Virus record (IMG/VR): IMGVR_UViG_3300045136_000441
Coordinates: 1 to 22,391 of that record
Strand: one strand, 5' to 3'
From: a virus
DNA length: 22,391 bases
Each line of letters opens with the position of its first letter. Position 1 is the stretch's first letter. Under the pieces are notes generated by a model, which was given only the letters and a program-made list of their open reading frames with translations, did not search any database and was not told where the DNA came from. The position numbers and the translations under genes are program-made. Shown in pieces: positions 21,240 to 22,391 of this stretch.

Positions 21240-21245
21240 CACGAC

Positions 21246-22280
21246 ATGCCGCTGCCAGCCAGCATCGCGATCGTCGGCGACTCGACACTCGAGGACATCG
21301 ACTCACTCTACGGCGTGCAGGCGGTCCCGGACCGGTTCGTGCGACTACTCGAACAGTCACTCGCGATCACTTGCAACCGCGGGTTCTTCGGCTTGTGGCG
21401 CGACGAATGGTCGTTGTCTGGGACATGGACGCGTGCGACCACATCCGACGCGTGGGACCGTGGTCCGCTGCTCGGCTCGTCGACCGGCTGCGGCACGTTC
21501 CGTGCGAACGGAGCGTCGAACGTCGCGACCTGGACGAAACCTGCCGGCACGACCGTCACGTCCTTCGTGCTGCACGTGATCGACGGTGCAAGCGCGGGTC
21601 AGTTCGCGTACCGGATCGACGGCGGCACATGGACGAACGTCACGAACACGTGGACGGCGGACAACAGCTACGACCGGATCACGGTCAGCGCGTCTGTGTC
21701 GTCGACCGTCGAGGTCCGGGCCGCGAACGCGTCCGGGACCGCCACGAACCTGTACCTGGTCGGGCTTGAACCGGTCGACAGTGCGGCGACCGGCCCGGCC
21801 GTACACGTGCTTGCGGCCGCGGCAGAGTTCTCGTTCTCCATGGTGCGTACCACGTCCGGCAGCTGGCAGGACTGGTGGAACGCGATCCAACCGGCGGCGG
21901 TCTGGCTGGAATGCCCGTGGACGAACGACGTTTCGTTCTGGCCGACGAACGCCGCCGACATCGAAGCGAACATGCGTGCCGTGATCGAACTCGTCCGCGG
22001 CTACGGCGCCGAGGTGTTCCTGTTCTCGTTCGGGGAACAGGACGGCAGGTCGGTCAGCGACCAGACCGCGATGCGTGCACTCGCCCGGTCTCTCGCCGGC
22101 GAGTACCGGTGCCATTACGTGTCGGCGTACGACATGTGGGGGACCTACTCGGCCGCGAACGCGGCCGGACTGATGCTCGACACAATCCATGCGTCAGCGA
22201 CCGGCACCGCAGCGATCGGCCAGTGGTTCGCGAACCCGTTCCTGGTCCGTGCTGCTCGCTGGGCACGCTTCCGCGCCTGA
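21246..22280 (+). CDS. SGNH/GDSL-type hydrolase, tail-associated
   Basis: This 344-residue protein has SGNH esterase motifs: block I IAIVGDSTLED with nucleophile Ser13, block III reduced to WTNDV, and block V LDTIHASATG with catalytic Asp312 and His315. Between block I and III a beta-sandwich insertion (about residues 55-175, WSLSGTWTRATTSD, TWTKPAGTTVTSFVLHVIDG, FAYRIDGGTWTNV) resembles modules seen in phage SGNH proteins and may bind glycan. Such enzymes remove acetyl or acyl groups from cell-wall polymers and may help the phage cross the envelope. It starts 6 bp after the fibre stop. Substrate unknown. It ends 5 bp before the convergent WhiB stop. Confidence 0.78.
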   Translation: MPLPASIAIVGDSTLEDIDSLYGVQAVPDRFVRLLEQSLAITCNRGFFGLWRDEWSLSGTWTRATTSDAWDRGPLLGSSTGCGTFRANGASNVATWTKPAGTTVTSFVLHVIDGASAGQFAYRIDGGTWTNVTNTWTADNSYDRITVSASVSSTVEVRAANASGTATNLYLVGLEPVDSAATGPAVHVLAAAAEFSFSMVRTTSGSWQDWWNAIQPAAVWLECPWTNDVSFWPTNAADIEANMRAVIELVRGYGAEVFLFSFGEQDGRSVSDQTAMRALARSLAGEYRCHYVSAYDMWGTYSAANAAGLMLDTIHASATGTAAIGQWFANPFLVRAARWARFRA

Positions 22281-22285
22281 CGCCG

Positions 22286-22391
22286 CTAGGAGCACGAGCG
22301 ACGGCGGGCATGCAGCCGTGCCCGGTCCCGTTCGGTCAGCCCGCCCCACACGCCGTGATCGCAACCGTGCCGGATCGCGAACTCTCGGCAT
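22286..22391 (-). CDS. WhiB-family transcriptional regulator, C-terminal part, cut by window edge
   Basis: On the minus strand from 22390 the frame reads C-REFAIRHGCDH-GVWGG-LTERDRARLHARRRSCS and stops at TAG (22288-22286). GVWGG-x-TERDR is the signature of WhiB proteins: the beta-turn linked to the iron-sulfur domain, then a basic DNA-binding tail. The Cys at the window edge is most likely the fourth cluster ligand (the C-x5-C end). The first three cysteines and the start lie beyond the window. WhiB-like proteins occur only in Actinobacteria and their phages, and phage copies can repress host whiB genes. The gene is convergent with the late module. Confidence 0.85.
   Translation of the reverse strand, partial: CREFAIRHGCDHGVWGGLTERDRARLHARRRSCS

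Noticed and set aside
19713-21242. Long minus-strand open frame opposite the tail fibre gene
   Set aside because: The Arg/Gly-rich composition is typical of an antisense shadow in high-GC DNA. The plus strand has repeats and a fibre motif.
22194-22391. Minus-strand frame starting at ATG 22391
   Set aside because: It is the wrong frame. The neighbouring frame carries the WhiB GVWGG signature and stops at 22286.

Overview
The window is high-GC DNA carrying a densely packed siphovirus (long-tailed phage) structural module, most likely a prophage or phage genome of an actinobacterium. The actinobacterial assignment rests on three things. The proteins resemble actinophage families: the large terminase, the HK97-type head genes and the Ala-Ala-x-x repeat protein. 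A WhiB-family regulator, a family confined to Actinobacteria and their phages, is cut by the right edge. Promoters resemble the actinobacterial SigA type. No integrase, replication gene or rRNA is visible, so a prophage, a virion genome and a metagenomic contig cannot be told apart.

Left region (1-1900). This looks like phage remnants plus one small intact minus-strand operon. The N-terminal part of a C5-cytosine DNA methyltransferase (3-242) is followed in the same frame, after one TGA, by the C-terminal half of an actinophage-type DNA adenine methylase (243-689). Two overlapping minus-strand genes follow: a Cys/His-rich 128-aa protein and a C-terminal helix-turn-helix protein. A good promoter with a palindrome over its -10 box lies upstream of them. 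The start of a peptidoglycan amidase (about 1587-1776) then breaks off exactly where a tRNA- or tmRNA-like T-arm and acceptor 3' end begins (1777-1801). This is probably an attachment-site scar.

Early small-gene run (1900-3860). Overlapping plus-strand genes (1935, 2144, 2338, 2649, 3356) appear to start from a promoter that would give a leaderless mRNA. The 2649 gene contains sixteen exact 12-bp repeats. Around 3550 the coding pattern switches strand, and a hairpin flanked by A5 and T5 lies at 3827-3855.

Late module (3964-22280). The order is HNH endonuclease, small and large terminase, a small membrane protein, portal, HK97-type prohead protease, major capsid protein, a small head protein, head-tail connector, putative tail terminator, a small protein, two paralogous tail-tube proteins, a gp10-like protein, a putative tail chaperone, tape measure, a minor tail protein with a LamG-like insertion, a C1q-like tail protein, an amidase endolysin, two lysis-type membrane proteins, a tail fibre and an SGNH hydrolase. 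Most neighbours overlap by ATGA, GTGA or TGATG, so the block is translationally coupled. Packaging, head, tail, lysis and adsorption genes follow in that order. WhiB lies convergently at the right edge.

No clearly new system is evident. The observations most worth checking are the 12-bp repeat gene, the methylase fusion, the amidase/tRNA junction and the duplicated tail-tube gene.
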